Assembly (NCBI GenBank): GCA_000151295.1
Contig: GG745350.1
Span: forward strand, 629,896-693,895
Direction: 5' to 3'
Length of the DNA stretch: 64,000 nt
Source: Allomyces macrogynus ATCC 38327
Lineage: Eukaryota > Blastocladiomycota > Blastocladiomycetes > Blastocladiales > Blastocladiaceae
Shown: positions 33,264 through 44,468 of the stretch, piece by piece
How the letters are laid out: every line of letters starts with the position of its first letter
Numbering within the stretch: the stretch's first letter is position 1
Notes under the pieces: model-generated
The model's database searches: none
What the model was told of the DNA's origin: nothing
What the model saw: the letters and a program-made list of their open reading frames with translations, nothing else
Position numbers and translations under genes: made by a program

Positions 33264-34282
33264 AGCCCGGCGTCGTGTCGATCCCGCGCGATTGCGGTGG
33301 CGGCGGCGCGCCCGTCCACTGACTGCTCTGCGCTGCGGCGCAGCGACGCGAATGGGGACAGGGCCATGGCGGCCCACGACGACGGCGTGTTGGCCGACGA
33401 CGACTGGCCGCGGCGGTGGCGTGTCGGATCGTCCGGAAATACTTGCCGGTGCGAGTTGCGAGGCCCCGCATGGCCGCGGGACGCGTCACCGCCTCGTTCC
33501 TCGACGTGTGCGAAGATCGCAGGGCCCGATGACGGGTGCAGATGCTGCTGCTGCTGCTGCTCGTAAGGCAGCTGCGGATGAGGCGGTGGCGGGGCCGCCG
33601 TAGTGCGTGGGGATCTGTGTTGGCGGCATTTGTTGGCGGCGTGTGATGGGCCCGCGGCGTTACGGAACGCGCGGAGCGCCGTGGACGTGGGCGCCCACGA
33701 CCGTGAGTACGAGTGGGCCGACGCGCGGCGCGGATCGTTGGCGGACCGTGCGCGCGCTACGTTCGAGATGCGCGAAAGCAGACTCGGGTCGTCGATCAGC
33801 GGCGGCGGCGGGTCGGCGGCGGCAACGGTCCAAGGCGGGGGCGGCGCGTTGGTCGATCCGTTGAGCGTGTTGGTCGATGCCGGGGTCAGTGAGTTGCGCG
33901 GTGAGAGATGCGACGGCGTGCTGCTGGGTGGCGGCGGCGGTGGAGAGAGAGCGGGCAGGACGGGCGGGAGGAGCGGTTCATTTGACCCACGGCGCGCCAG
34001 GGCATGGACGGAGGGCAAGTGCGGGCCCAAACTGGCCGCGTCGGTGGCCCATATTGGCGGGACATTATCGCGGCTGGGGCGCGGCGGCGGGTTGTATGCG
34101 CCAAGTGCGGGCGCGGTGGTGGTGCTGTTGCTGCGCGCGCTGGTGTGATCATTGCCCGGGTCGGGCAGCAGCTGGATGCGCATGGACGTTGTCGGGCTGG
34201 CGTCGCGCGGCGCGCCGAGCGGGCCGCCCGGCCGCGACCCGGCACTCGAGCGCGGCGTCGGCGCGGACGGAAGGTGCGCCAT
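33254..34282 (-). CDS. Ser/Pro-rich ORF abutting the ABC transporter
   Basis: ATG at 34282, stop at 33254, 342 codons, overlapping the transporter start by 10 nt in another frame. The product is disordered: Pro/Ser/Thr and His/Gln runs (for example PPPPPSSTPSHLSPRNSL and YEQQQQQHLHPSSGP) with Arg clusters. Overlap of two frames is unusual for neighbouring eukaryotic genes, so it may be the N-terminal cytoplasmic extension of the transporter, joined by an unrecognised intron near 33300-33420; a 56-nt candidate (GTCGTC...GCGCAG) keeps the frame. Alternatively it is an independent gene or chance open frame in GC-rich DNA. Confidence 0.35.
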   Translation of the reverse strand: MAHLPSAPTPRSSAGSRPGGPLGAPRDASPTTSMRIQLLPDPGNDHTSARSNSTTTAPALGAYNPPPRPSRDNVPPIWATDAASLGPHLPSVHALARRGSNEPLLPPVLPALSPPPPPPSSTPSHLSPRNSLTPASTNTLNGSTNAPPPPWTVAAADPPPPLIDDPSLLSRISNVARARSANDPRRASAHSYSRSWAPTSTALRAFRNAAGPSHAANKCRQHRSPRTTAAPPPPHPQLPYEQQQQQHLHPSSGPAIFAHVEERGGDASRGHAGPRNSHRQVFPDDPTRHRRGQSSSANTPSSWAAMALSPFASLRRSAEQSVDGRAAATAIARDRHDAGLCH

Positions 34283-35549
34283 GTCGTCCGTGCGGTTGCG
34301 CGTGCGTGGGAAGAGGTCGGCGAGGAGGGAGCGGGTGGGGGCAGTCGTGCGCGGTGCGGCGGCCGCGGGCGATGACGGGTGCGGTGGGCGCGCGCGCCGA
34401 CCAGTCGGTTTGGTTGAGGGGGCGCTGTTGCTGCTGCGGAGGGCACGAACGGCGGGGGCGCCGTGCAGCAGCGGCAAGTGGTGCACCGGCTGGGTTGGCG
34501 GTGCGGTGGTGGGCGCAGAAGAGAACGCCGGGCGGGTCGAGCGGCGGTGTGTGCCAAGCCGGTCGTGCAGCGTGCGCCGTTGTTCTGGTGCCGGTGCCTC
34601 TGAGGAACACGGCGAGGCGAGCTGCTGATCAAAGTCTGTCAGTCAGCTGCTGCCTCCGTCACGCCGCCGAACAAGGAACGGACGCGTCGCGCGGGCCACG
34701 CGCGCGTCTCGCACCCGGTCGCAGCCCGAGACATGGCGGCCAATCGGCCGGCCAGCCGGTTGGTCGGGCGACCTGGCGCCGCGCCTCGTTCGCCGTCGGT
34801 CCGCCGGCCCGGACCCGCGTCTGACCCTTCCACGAAAGAATGAGATGGCGACGCACCTCTCGGTCGTGCCGTGTCGCTGCGTGAATCGAGCACGAATCGG
34901 CGCGGGGATCGTGGCCGAGACGAGTGCGGGAAGTGCCGAGGCCGTGGGTCAGGCGCGCTTGCAGGGATTCCAGCGCGCTCGGCAAGGATTGGTCGGCGTG
35001 CGCCGCGATGCTCGCGATGGACGGCCGCGGGCAGGATGAATGGGCCGGAGCTGGGTGCACTCGGACCGGCGAGCGCGTGTGGGGTCGCCCGCGAAGACGA
35101 CGAAAGGATGGGGAAGCAACAAAGAATCGATCAAGTCAAGGGACGCCGCGAGCAGCGGGCGGAGGGAGGAGGAGAGGAATGCACGGCCTGTGCGCTGGCT
35201 GGCCGGGTGAGCGACGTGCGTTTGCGCAACAAACAGGAAGGTGGGAGACGCGCCGTGCAGTGGTGAATCAGTGAAACAACAATGTCGCCCAGTCGCCCAC
35301 CATGACGTGCGCCCCATGCCCGATCGCCATCGCCAACTTGAAGGTCGCTCGCCTCTCTCGTCTCCCAACGCCAAACAAGCCGAATCCGTCGTCGCAGCAT
35401 GAGGCAGCAACGCTCCGTCTATCGATTCAAAATCGCGGCCAAAACTGACCCAAAAATTCGCTCCTCCTGCTGCTGCCAGCACCTCAATCGCCCTCGACCA
35501 GCCAACTACTGCACCTACGACGCATCGGCAACCGCTCCACCCATCATCT
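34283..35549. other. Intergenic region upstream of the ABC transporter
   Basis: 1.27 kb with open frames on both strands but no frame with family resemblance; expected to hold the transporter promoter and leader and the 3' end of the membrane-protein gene. Confidence 0.45.
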
Positions 35550-36334
35550 CTACGCCGCGGGCGCCGACGCCTTGACCCCCAACGCAATCGGAATCTCGCC
35601 CTGCGCCAACTTGGTTTCCGTGTAGAACACCCAACTGAAGTATGCGGCGGCAACGCGCACCGCCGTCCACAGCACAAAGTCCGGCAACAACACCGTCAAG
35701 AGCACGACCCAGGCCGTCTTAGCGTCGGCAATATTCGCCGGCTTCGGGTCCGAAATAATGTGCGTGCCCGGGTACTCGCGCGCCATGAGCAGAAGCGTCA
35801 CGACCATGACGACCGCCCAGACGGCCACGTGCAGCGCCGACCAGATAAAGTAGATGTAGCAGAGCGTCGTGTGCCGCTACATTTTTATCCAAGAAATTTG
35901 TCAGTTTAACTGCGATCCTTCATCATCCAACACAACCATCGCAGCCGTACCTTCAAGAACGCAACAAACCCAAACACCGACATGACCACGCCAATCACCG
36001 CCAGCGTCAGCGCCGCATACGACCAGCCCGACACTTGCTGCGTCATGAAATAAAACTGGTCCACAAACAGGTCCGACACGGACGTGCCCTCGGTCTCGTC
36101 GTTCTTGGTCGGCAGCAAGTGCATGCCCATGTTGACGGCCGTCACAATGAAAAACACGGCCGCCAGCACCGTATACCCCATCAACCCGTGGCGCAAGATC
36201 CCGAGCCACCGCTGCGTGACGCGGTCGGCCGAAGACGATGCGGGCGCCGCACGCGACGAGCTCGCGGCCTGCTCTTGTTGCAGTTCGGCGACGGGTGCCG
36301 AGTCGCGCGCCTTGGCGCTCGCCGTGTCGGTCAT
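35550..36334 (-). CDS. Small four-helix membrane protein of unknown function
   Basis: Exons 36334-35951 and 35876-35550; 236 aa. A polar N-terminus (about 55 residues, Ala/Ser/Gln-rich) precedes four hydrophobic segments: GYTVLAAVFFIVTAVNMGM; YAALTLAVIGVVMSVFGFVA; LCYIYFIWSALHVAVWAVVM running into VTLLLM; and TAWVVLLTVLLPDFVLWTAV. The short C-terminus ends IALGVKASAPAA. The arrangement resembles a tetraspan protein, but I do not see the CCG motif or a cysteine-rich loop of true tetraspanins. The 74-nt intron (GTACGG...ATGTAG) is in phase 0 inside the loop after helix 2. The start is the ATG at 36334; the frame is open further upstream without support. Confidence 0.7.
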
Positions 36335-37033
36335 GCTGGTAGGCGGGATCGAAATCGAATTCGGTTGGATCGAGTGTGCGAGAAATGGGTGCTTGGATCG
36401 CGCCTTGAATATCGTCGACAGCGCGAGAAGGTTGTGCGCGAGGTCGCGTCGCGCAATTGGCCGATCAAGCTGGTTCGAATTGGAGAGAGTCAAGGCCAAA
36501 TCTTGCGGGGAGCGCGAGCATTTTGTACGAGCGCGCACCGTCGTCGTCGCACGCCTGCTCTGGGGCGAGGTCTGGCGTGGGATGGGAGCGCAGTGAAGGT
36601 CTCGACGAGCCAAATGGGCTCCATGCAGGCCCAGCAACGGTGGTCTGTGGCGGCGTGGTGGCCCCAGGCATGCGTGAAAAATGAACAGAAACGATGAAGT
36701 GAAAGAGACAGACGCACAGGCACTTTCCGCGCACCCTGCCACAAGGGAAAGGTGAAACGTTTGCAGCCCAATGTTTGGTGATGTCACTGATCCAGACTCC
36801 TGGCGGACGCGAATTTTGACGCAACAATGAAACCATCGGTTGTCTCATTTTGTCGCATTTGGTTTCATACCGGGGTTCGTTTCTCTTGGGCGGACCCCGT
36901 CGTCGTGCATTTTGGCTCCACGTTCCACCACCAACTGATCAAAAACGCGCTCTCAATAACACCGACAACAAATCAGCGCAAACCAAGCATGTTCTACGAC
37001 TACCTAATACTCTCCATCCAACATTCGCCGCGC
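36335..37033. other. Intergenic spacer
   Basis: 699 bp between two minus-strand genes; AT-richer near 36850-37020. No gene seen. Confidence 0.5.
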
Positions 37034-38443
37034 TCAGTTCTTCTTCGTCAACGCCTCGGCCGCGGCCACTCCCTCGGCAATCTTCGCGTGGCACTTGTTG
37101 TTCTGCTCATCGCACTGCCCGACCGTCGCGCCCGCGGGCGACTGGCCGCGGTTGACCGCATCGGCGCACTGGTTATGCTGCACGTCGCAAGACCGGCCAA
37201 TCGCCGACCAGGCGTCCGGGAAATCGCCGTTCAGCTTGCCGTTCACGTAGACTTGGAACGGACGCGACGACGACGCGACGTACGAGACGGCGGGCGCCGC
37301 GTGGCCGTGGAGCGCATCGGTGAAGAGTTGCACGTTGGTGCCCGACACGGGCGCGGGAGCCGGAGCGGGAGCCGAAGTAGGGGCGGGGGCAGGGGCAGGG
37401 GTGGGTTCCTTGGTCGGAACCGGTGAAGGCGCGGCCTTCGAGGTCGACGTGGGAGCGGGAGCGGGCGCCTTGGTCGACGCCGGCGGCGCCGGGACCTTGG
37501 TCGTAGGGTTGGGCGCCGGCGCCGTTGGTGCGGGCACGGGGACCTTGGTCGTCGGCCCAACGGTCACGGTCGGCTTGGGCGCGGCGGTCGTCGGCTGGTT
37601 CGCGCCCTTACTGGCCAGACACTGCAGAAGCGGCTGCGGCTTCCCGTCCTTGTAGGACCCCTGGCACCCGTCCGGGCGGCACTGCAGCGGCGAACCCGTG
37701 CCAAAGAACTTGCACCGCGACGTATCGGGCGACGTGGCGTCGCCGCCGAGCATCGCCGGGCACGCCGGCTTGGCGTTGACATCCACGGCGGCCCCACCGC
37801 GGACCGTGAAATCGTGGCACCCGTAGTAGTCGGTCTGCCCGCGGTTCAGGTCGCCAAAGAAGGAGGCACCGCCAAACCACAGCCACTGCAGTGTATACTG
37901 GCCGTCGGGCAGATACGACGGGATCGTGAACTTGGTCGCGCAGTGGTTGCCGTCGACGGGCGTGCCTGGCGCGTCGCCCGCATTCGGGTCGGCGAACCCG
38001 GACTTGCACCCGGATTCGTGGCAGCTGAATTGCACGGTGCCCGCGGCAAAGTCGTCGAAGGTCTGCGCCGAGCTGAAGGGCACGACCGAGAGACGGATGA
38101 AGCCGCCAGGGTGGTTGTTGCTAATTTCGCGACCAACACCGAATATTATCCGTCATAGGTTCATCAATCGCGGTCGAAACAGGGTGGAGAAGGTAGCGTA
38201 CCGCGGCCACACAACATCAATCGCCTCCCCGCGCTGGTAAGTCGCGGCGGCCGGGTTGGCTTGCGACTTGTCCTTGTTGCCGCATGGCGGGCACAGGCCC
38301 GTGTCGAACGCGCCGCAGTACCCGTTCGGGTCGCGCGCAGGCGGACTGAGCAGGCGCGCGTGCGCCTCAGCGGACCGGATCGGCGCGCCAATCGCGAGCA
38401 GCAAAAACACGGCCAGCGTGAGCGTTTGCAGGAGCGTCGCCAT
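37034..38443 (-). CDS. Secreted LPMO-like protein with C-terminal Cys module
   Basis: Exons 38443-38202 and 38120-37034; 442 aa. A signal peptide (residues 1-27, ending SAEA) exposes His28 in HARLLSPPARDPNGYCGAF. An N-terminal His after cleavage and a second His in RNNHPGGFIRLSVVPF fit the histidine brace of copper-dependent lytic polysaccharide monooxygenases. Further conserved parts are FSCHESGCKSG, YTLQWLWFGGAS and YYGCHDFTVRGG. The catalytic core ends near CQGSYKDGKP. A linker of about 90 residues rich in Pro, Ala, Thr and Lys follows, then a small domain with a repeated Cys motif (SCDVQHNQCADAVN, QCDEQNNKCHAKI) known from other secreted fungal proteins. Likely substrate is chitin or glucan in cell wall or debris; this and the AA family number are inference. 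The 81-nt intron starts GTACGC. Confidence 0.82.
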
Positions 38444-39427
38444 CGTGAGTCTAGTCGTTGTCGCGGTCTAGGTCGTTGTCGTGGAAATGTAGGCGCGAAT
38501 CTAGTCGACAGCGGCCAGCGCGGTTGGTGATGGGCCGTAACGACGAGCGGGCATCGCGCGATTTTATACGTGAGCGGGGGCGAGCGGGTCGGTGCCCACC
38601 ATGGCTGCTGATCTCGAAACGATTTGATCGCTGCGCTCAACGGTGCCGCCAATGGTTGCGATCCCCTCGCTCCCATGGAGCCGCCAGTTTGGAATGGTTC
38701 GCCCCACACTGATGCCCACGCATGGAAATGACGACTCGAGTCGTTTGTGGAGGGAAATGGATAGTTTTCATTTGTCTCGCCTGTGTTGTCGGACTCCCCG
38801 AATTGCCGTATTCGAGACGGGCTTTGCGCTCAAACCTGACGATTCATGAACCAATAGGTCCGACGACCGGCAACGTAAAATCGCTGATCATGAACGGGTG
38901 TCAGCGCTCACCGACGCGTGTGTGCGTGTGTGTGCTGGGTTCATGAACAACAGCCCAACAACGACTCACGCGAAACAGCAGCACAGAAAGACAACAAAGC
39001 GTGCGTGCGCCGCCGCCAAGGGTTCTTTCAGGCCATCGCCCATCCATGAACTGGTGCCAGAAAAATGCGGGGCTCTCTCCTTTCTCGAACTATTCGTTGT
39101 TCAGGATTTTGCCGAGAGAGGCGCGATTTTCATACTGCGGCTCTCCAACACGTTCATCGCTCAGTGACGGTTCTATTTGTCGACGACGATCCTGATAAAG
39201 AGTGTGTTCCATACCCCTTGCCAAGCATCGTCTTGTTTCAGCCGCTCAACTCGCACGCATTTCAAAAATGATGGCGAACGAGAAAATAACAATGAGCCAA
39301 TGCTGACTGAGGACGGCAACAAAATGGAATATAACCGAAATGAAAACCAGGATATCTACGCAACCAGCAAACCCGAGCTGAAAGACGCACGACGCGTCTA
39401 CTCCACCAAACAACCAGACACCAACGC
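38444..39427. other. Intergenic region upstream of the first LPMO-like gene
   Basis: 984 bp, AT-richer than the genes, containing a TATA box at 38561-38568 for the LPMO-like gene. No coding frame recognised. Confidence 0.5.
38561..38568 (-). promoter_or_regulatory. TATA box of the LPMO-like gene
   Basis: TATAAAAT on the minus strand in a GC-rich surround, about 118 nt upstream of the start codon at 38443. Confidence 0.5.
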
Positions 39428-40611
39428 TCACCCCAAATCCAGCGGCATCCCCTCCTCGTCTCCTCCTGCCAGCGGCAACAGCAAATCGTAATGCCCACCA
39501 TGGAACCACAGGTGCACGACGCCCGCATCCGCACTCAGCGACCCAAGCTCAACACACTCGGTCGGGTCGATCACCGCCAGCTCTCCTTCCGTCTCATGCA
39601 CGTTGATCACGCACCGGTACACGCACGCGGCAGCCACGAGCTCGACGTGGTTGCCAAACGCGTCGGTGTTGACGTGGCCCGTGTCATCGAGGAACAGTTG
39701 GCGTTTGCGCGCAAGGTACGCGGGCACGGGTTCCGACAGGAACGGGTCAAAGTAGGCCGAGTATTGCTCGATGAAGGCCATGGTTGCGGCGTGCACGGCT
39801 TCGGGGGTGGAGCTGAGGCAGGTTGCTGTTGGTGGGGAGCAAGAGGTGGTGAGCATTTGGCCGGTCACATTCAGACGAAACCGGGTGGAGAAGGTGCGCA
39901 CCAATAGCGCGGTACAGACACGCGCCGTCCGACGGCATTTCGACAACGACGAGACCGTTGGCAAGCATGGTGTCTTGAAATTCGGCCTCTTTGAGCTATC
40001 TCACAGTGAGCAACCTCGACCGTGAGCGCCAGGCACACGACATTCATAATCACATCTCAAATACTCACCTCGACATCCGGGTCAGCCCAGTACTCAACCG
40101 TGCGGTCGTGCGCGTCCGTCACCGAATTCCCGCTCGCATGCGACCCAAACGAGGCCGACGTAAACGGCGACGTTGCTGTGGCGCGCAAATCGGCAATTCG
40201 GCGCCACGTGCCCGGCATCATGCCGGACCCAATGCTTGATGGCGGCGACCCGTGCATGGAAGAAAGACTTCCGAGCGTTGCGCGCGACGAGTGCGCCGAC
40301 GTGCGGCCCAGTCCAACGGGGTACCGGATGAGCCGCGCTGCGACAGCGGGGGGTGCGGCCGGAGCGGCGCTGCTTGAGCTAGAGGCCATGTACGATGGGG
40401 TATGGACGGCGCTCCCGGCATCAGCGGGGGTCGACACCCAAGAGCTTGCCATAGCACTCGTCATATCGGGCACGGCCTGAACGATGCGAGGAGACGTTGG
40501 GTTCGCGGGTTCTTGGACGAGGGACCCGGCGGCTGAGCTTGAGGGGCCGTGCCCCATCGCTCGTGAGAGCAGCGACTCTCGGGCAGCAATTGGTGGACGG
40601 GGAGTTGACAT
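39428..40611 (-). CDS. OTU-family cysteine protease (deubiquitinase-like)
   Basis: Exons 40611-40069, 39995-39902, 39825-39428; 344 aa. OTU enzymes remove ubiquitin. The N-terminal 170 residues are low-complexity (Ser/Ala/Pro). The OTU core starts at LKEAEFQDTMLANGLVVVEM and has the catalytic PSDGACLYRAIA (Asp204 and Cys207), AFIEQYSAYFDPFLSEPV, the helix FGNHVELVAAACVY, and the catalytic His324 in LWFHGGHYDLLLP. Both introns are canonical (73 and 76 nt); the second starts GTGCGCACCTTCTCCACCC, shared with introns of other genes here. The chosen start is the first ATG (40611) before the Ser-rich region; the frame is open further upstream to about 40890, so a longer N-terminus is possible. Linkage specificity cannot be read. 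Confidence 0.85.
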
Positions 40612-41233
40612 TTGGCAATGAAGCGATGCAGAGAATGGGTACGGGGAGCGAGGGTCCTGACTGGTGCTGGAATATGGAATGAGCCCAGCTGCCGTCGCTC
40701 GCTTGAAGTCTTCCAAAGATGCTAATTGGCGTGGCCTCATCGTGCAGAGGCTAGGAACACGGACGACGTTGCAGGCATGGTGCCTCGGGTCGAGTTGCGC
40801 TGGTGCGAAGCGCGCAGAGCGACGTGCGAACAGGGAGACTTCGTCGATTTGTTGCTCTGTGATTCCCACGTGATGAACGCGAGACGCGTCTTGCAACGCG
40901 CCAAGCCCAAAAGTGCTGAACTCAGTGTGCTCGCGGCCAGCTGTATCCTGAGCTCATGTTGTCAACCCGTGCTGCAAACCAACGTCTTCCGGTGCTCCGC
41001 GAGTTCACGACAGAGGTTGAAGTCAAACGCCAGCTGCGCACCGCAGGTCTCAAGGATAATCGTTATCGTTATTCAATCTCTCTCACACGGTATCCACGCT
41101 CACGTCCGACACGAAAACAAAATCGACGCAGCGCCGTCGACAACGTCACGGCCCAACTCTTTCCGTTCTCCAGGACCCGGCACGAGTCCTCTCCACCCCA
41201 CAGCCCACGGCCTACCCACGTTCCACCACCGCC
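40612..41233. other. Intergenic region OTU to P450
   Basis: 622 bp between minus-strand genes. The frame upstream of the OTU start is open for part of it and could be leader or extra N-terminus; otherwise nothing recognised. Confidence 0.45.
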
Positions 41234-42925
41234 TCACGCCGCGACCGGCGCCGGCGACACGTACCGGCGCACGCGCACTTTCAGCCCATTCTTCATCAAC
41301 AGCGTGAGGGCCGTGCGGTACGTGACCTCGTCCGGGTTAACCACCTCAAACTCAAACTTGGACACCAACTTGACAAGACACGCGACCCCCTCCAAGTAGG
41401 CCATCTGCTGTCCCAAACACGTGCGCGGCCCCGCATTGAACACCGGATACTTGTACGGTCCCGGCTGCGGCACGTTCTCGCCAATCCACCGCTCGGGCTT
41501 GAACTCGAGCGCATCGTCGCCCCACAACTCCGTCAACCGGCCCATCGCGTAGGGCGACCAGATGATCCCGTCGCCGGCGCGCACGGGGGTCCCGTCGGGC
41601 AACGTGTCGGCGTGGATGGCAAACTTGATTTCTTGCGGCACCGACGGGTGGAGTCGGAGGGCTTCGGAAAAGACGGCGCGCACATAGACGAGGTCGCGGG
41701 TCACGGCGTCGTAGTCGAGGTTCTCGCCGTCGTCGGTAGTGCTGTCAAACGCAGTGGGCACGATGCGCGCGATTTCCTCGCGCATTGCGGCGACCACCTT
41801 GGGGTGCTGCGCAAGCTCAAAGATGGCCCATGACAGCGCCTGCGCGGTCGTGTCGCGGCCAGCAATGATGCTATCGTATGATGGAATTGAAATTCAGCAA
41901 ACCAGCTCGAGGAAGGCGCCAGTTGGGAGAAGGAGAACGTACAAGTTGATGACCACGTCGCGCAACTCCTCGTCCGAGTACCCCTGGTTTGACCCGGGCT
42001 TCTTCATTGCCAGGAACCGCGCGAGCAAATCCTGCGCGTTGCCCGCGTTCGGGTCCGCACGACGCTGCGCAATTAAGCGGTAGGCGAAATCGTCGGTGAC
42101 TTTAATACACTGCTGCAGCCGCTTGGCGTCGCCGTTCCACCACTCGAGAATGCGGCGCTGCACGGGCCCCATGATCATGCGCTTGCTCGTAATCGACTGC
42201 GCCTGGTCAAACGCCGTGGCAAACGGCAAAGGCGCGTCGGCTTGCAGGGAATCGACGGGCGTGCCAAATCCAATTTCCATGAACGCGTCAAGCGTGAATC
42301 GGTGGAACCAGTCGTGCAAGTCGACGACAGTACCTCGCGCGGCCACGGTGTCGAGCTTGTCGACGAGCACGCGCGCGTGCCGCGAAAAGACGTGCAACAT
42401 GTGGTCGCGGAAATTGCGCACGGAGAAGATCATCGACGAGGTCTTGCGCTGTGCGCGCCAGGCATCGCCGTCGGTGTTGAAGATGCCGTGACCCAAGAGC
42501 TGCGTCTGGTGGTCGGCAAAGACGGGGCCCTTGACGTAGTTGTCAAATTTGGTCTTGAGCACGTGCTCGACGTTGGCCGGGGAGGTCGTGAAGATGAGTG
42601 GCGGGGCGAAGGGGGCCGTCAGGTGCGACGTGTGCCCTTCGCCGAGATCGAGATGGTTCCGGGCGAGATAGAATGCCCAGTCGTTGCGCGTCTCATGCGT
42701 CGTCAGGAACATGATGCCGTGGCCGACGATCCACGACCGCTCGGGCGCCTCGACGGCACCGCGGTACTTGGGGCGCTTGCGTGCCGTCTCGGCGGCCAAA
42801 ATCGCGGCGAGCGCGGCAACGGCGCCCGCAAGCGCCATGGCGACGCGAGTGCCGCGGCCGGTGCGGGCCAGGTAGAGGCGCAGCCAGTTGGCGAGCGCCG
42901 CGAGCCGGGAGACGCTTGCGGTCAT
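41234..42925 (-). CDS. Cytochrome P450 (CYP86/CYP704-like)
   Basis: Exons 42925-41943 and 41870-41234; 539 aa, normal length. An N-terminal membrane anchor (VAMALAGAVAALAAILAAE) suits an ER monooxygenase. Conserved elements are WRAQRKTSSMIFSVRNF in the C-helix region, the I-helix oxygen-binding motif AGRDTTA (about residues 331-337), the K-helix EALR in VFSEALRLHPSVP, the PERW motif in FKPERWIGEN, and the heme-binding loop FNAGPRTCLGQQMA with Cys at about 479. The overall pattern resembles fatty-acid omega-hydroxylase families, but substrate is inference. The 72-nt intron (GTACGT...CGATAG) splits the Phe codon just before the I-helix motif. A strong TATA box lies about 96 nt upstream of the start. 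Confidence 0.92.
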
Positions 42926-43628
42926 GCTTGGGGGACCTGGGGAACTTGGTGTCGGGCACGGGCAGGAAGGTGCAGCGCTGGTCGACACGCAATACGGCGC
43001 GGGGACGGGTGCGCCGCGACTATATATAGCTTGTGCTCGACGTTGGGCGGCGGAAGCGAATCCCGTCGGGAGCAATTCGCCGCGGCGCGTTGGTCTGTTC
43101 CTCTTGGGCGCGGTTGCGCGTCGCTGGCAGGTCCGCGTTGGTTCATGACCGAACGTGGTTCGCTGGGCGCGCGATCAAGCGCAGTCGATCCACGGCAGGG
43201 ACCGCGCAGCGTGCGGCCGCCCAGGCGGTCGACGGCATGCGCGTGCACGGGGTCGCATGGGCGGGGTCGCATGGGCGCGCGTGGGGTACGGTGGCCGTGA
43301 AATTTTCAGCGCGATTGGGGGACGGCTGCGGTCGTTGACGGTGAGCTGAAAAAACGACATGACCAAAGTCGCGCGACGTGAGACCGAGACGCGTCTCCAG
43401 GCCGACGGAGCACGGTCCCTGCTGATTGCCGCATCGGATGGACATTTGATAGTTGTGACAGAGCCATCATGCGACTCCCACACCGCGCACCCTCACCGCA
43501 CGGCTGCGCCACACCGACCAAGATCAACCACCTCCCGCCCCGACCCGTTCAAATCTCCCCAATCGCTGCGGTGACCCTTTGTCGGTTTAAACATACTCAG
43601 CGAACGTCCCCTCTCTCAACCCAACAAC
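42926..43628. other. Divergent intergenic region (P450 / RPP1)
   Basis: 703 bp between divergent start codons, with a TATA box for the P450 side. No additional gene recognised. Confidence 0.55.
43021..43028 (-). promoter_or_regulatory. TATA box of the P450 gene
   Basis: TATATATA, 96-103 nt upstream of the P450 ATG (42925) in very GC-rich DNA. The motif is palindromic, but position relative to the P450 start favours the minus strand. Confidence 0.55.
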
Positions 43629-44167
43629 ATGTCGCAGTCGGAGCTCGCCGTCACCTACGCCGCCCTGATCCTGGCCGACGCCGACGTCGCCATCACCGTA
43701 TGCATCCCAGCACGACGCCGACCGGATGGACCGCCGTGACCACCCCACGCCGTCCCTCCGTTACGCCCGAAATTCAAACTCTCGCAACCACCACGAACCC
43801 GCAATCTGACCGGATTGCTGTCTGAATGAAAACAGGCCGACAACCTCTCGGCGCTGACGGCCGCCGCCGGCATCGAGGTCGAGGCCATCTGGGCCAAGAT
43901 CTTCGCGCAGGCTCTGGCCTCGACCGACGTCATGGGTCTCCTCTCGAAGATCGGCTCGGGTACGAGCTCTTCGAGAAATTCGACTGTTTTGGGTTCCTAG
44001 GCAGAACCTAACATCTCGAATTTCCCCCGCAACGTGTAGGCGCTGGTGCCGCTGCTGGTGCTGCCCCCGCTGCCGGTGGCGCCGCCGCCGAGGCCGCCCC
44101 GGTCGTCGAGGAGGAGGAGGAGGAAGAGGAGGAGGACGACGACATGGGCTTTGGTCTCTTCGACTAA
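43629..44167 (+). CDS. RPP1: 60S acidic ribosomal stalk protein P1
   Basis: Exons 43629-43697, 43836-43959, 44040-44167; 106 aa. P1 pairs with P2 on P0 to form the stalk that recruits translation GTPases. It starts [20 protein letters not shown], continues [19 protein letters not shown] and [18 protein letters not shown], then has an Ala/Gly hinge and an acidic tail ending [11 protein letters not shown], the invariant C-terminus bound by elongation factors. The introns of 138 and 80 nt are canonical; the first is the longest confirmed one in the window. VEAIW at this position separates P1 from P2. Confidence 0.95.
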
Positions 44168-44468
44168 AAGCTCGGTCGGTTTGTTTTGGCCGTGTTCCCG
44201 GCGTTGTTGCCGGAATACAAGCAATTTTTACACATACGACCGTTTTTGCGTCCTGGAGCCGCCAATTTCGAGCGTCTTGAGCGTGAGCAGCGCAACTCGA
44301 TGCGTTTGGCAAACACGATCGCAAGGAAAGTGTGGTTTCTGACCCGCGCCAAAGCATCAGGTTCTGAATCAAACGGCTCACGACACAGCAACTTGCTGCA
44401 ATCCGTTTCTTGGACCCTTGCAACACCAAATTCGCGCTCAAACCATTCAGTGCCACTGATTCCTCGAA

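Noticed and set aside
33603..34824. Several long plus-strand open frames opposite and upstream of the Ser/Pro-rich ORF
   Set aside because: They are Gly/Arg/Trp-rich mirror images of Pro/Ser codons and have no independent support.
40720..40800. tRNA-like look of GC-rich sequence upstream of the OTU gene
   Set aside because: I could not form acceptor, D, anticodon and T arms with a GTTC-type loop.
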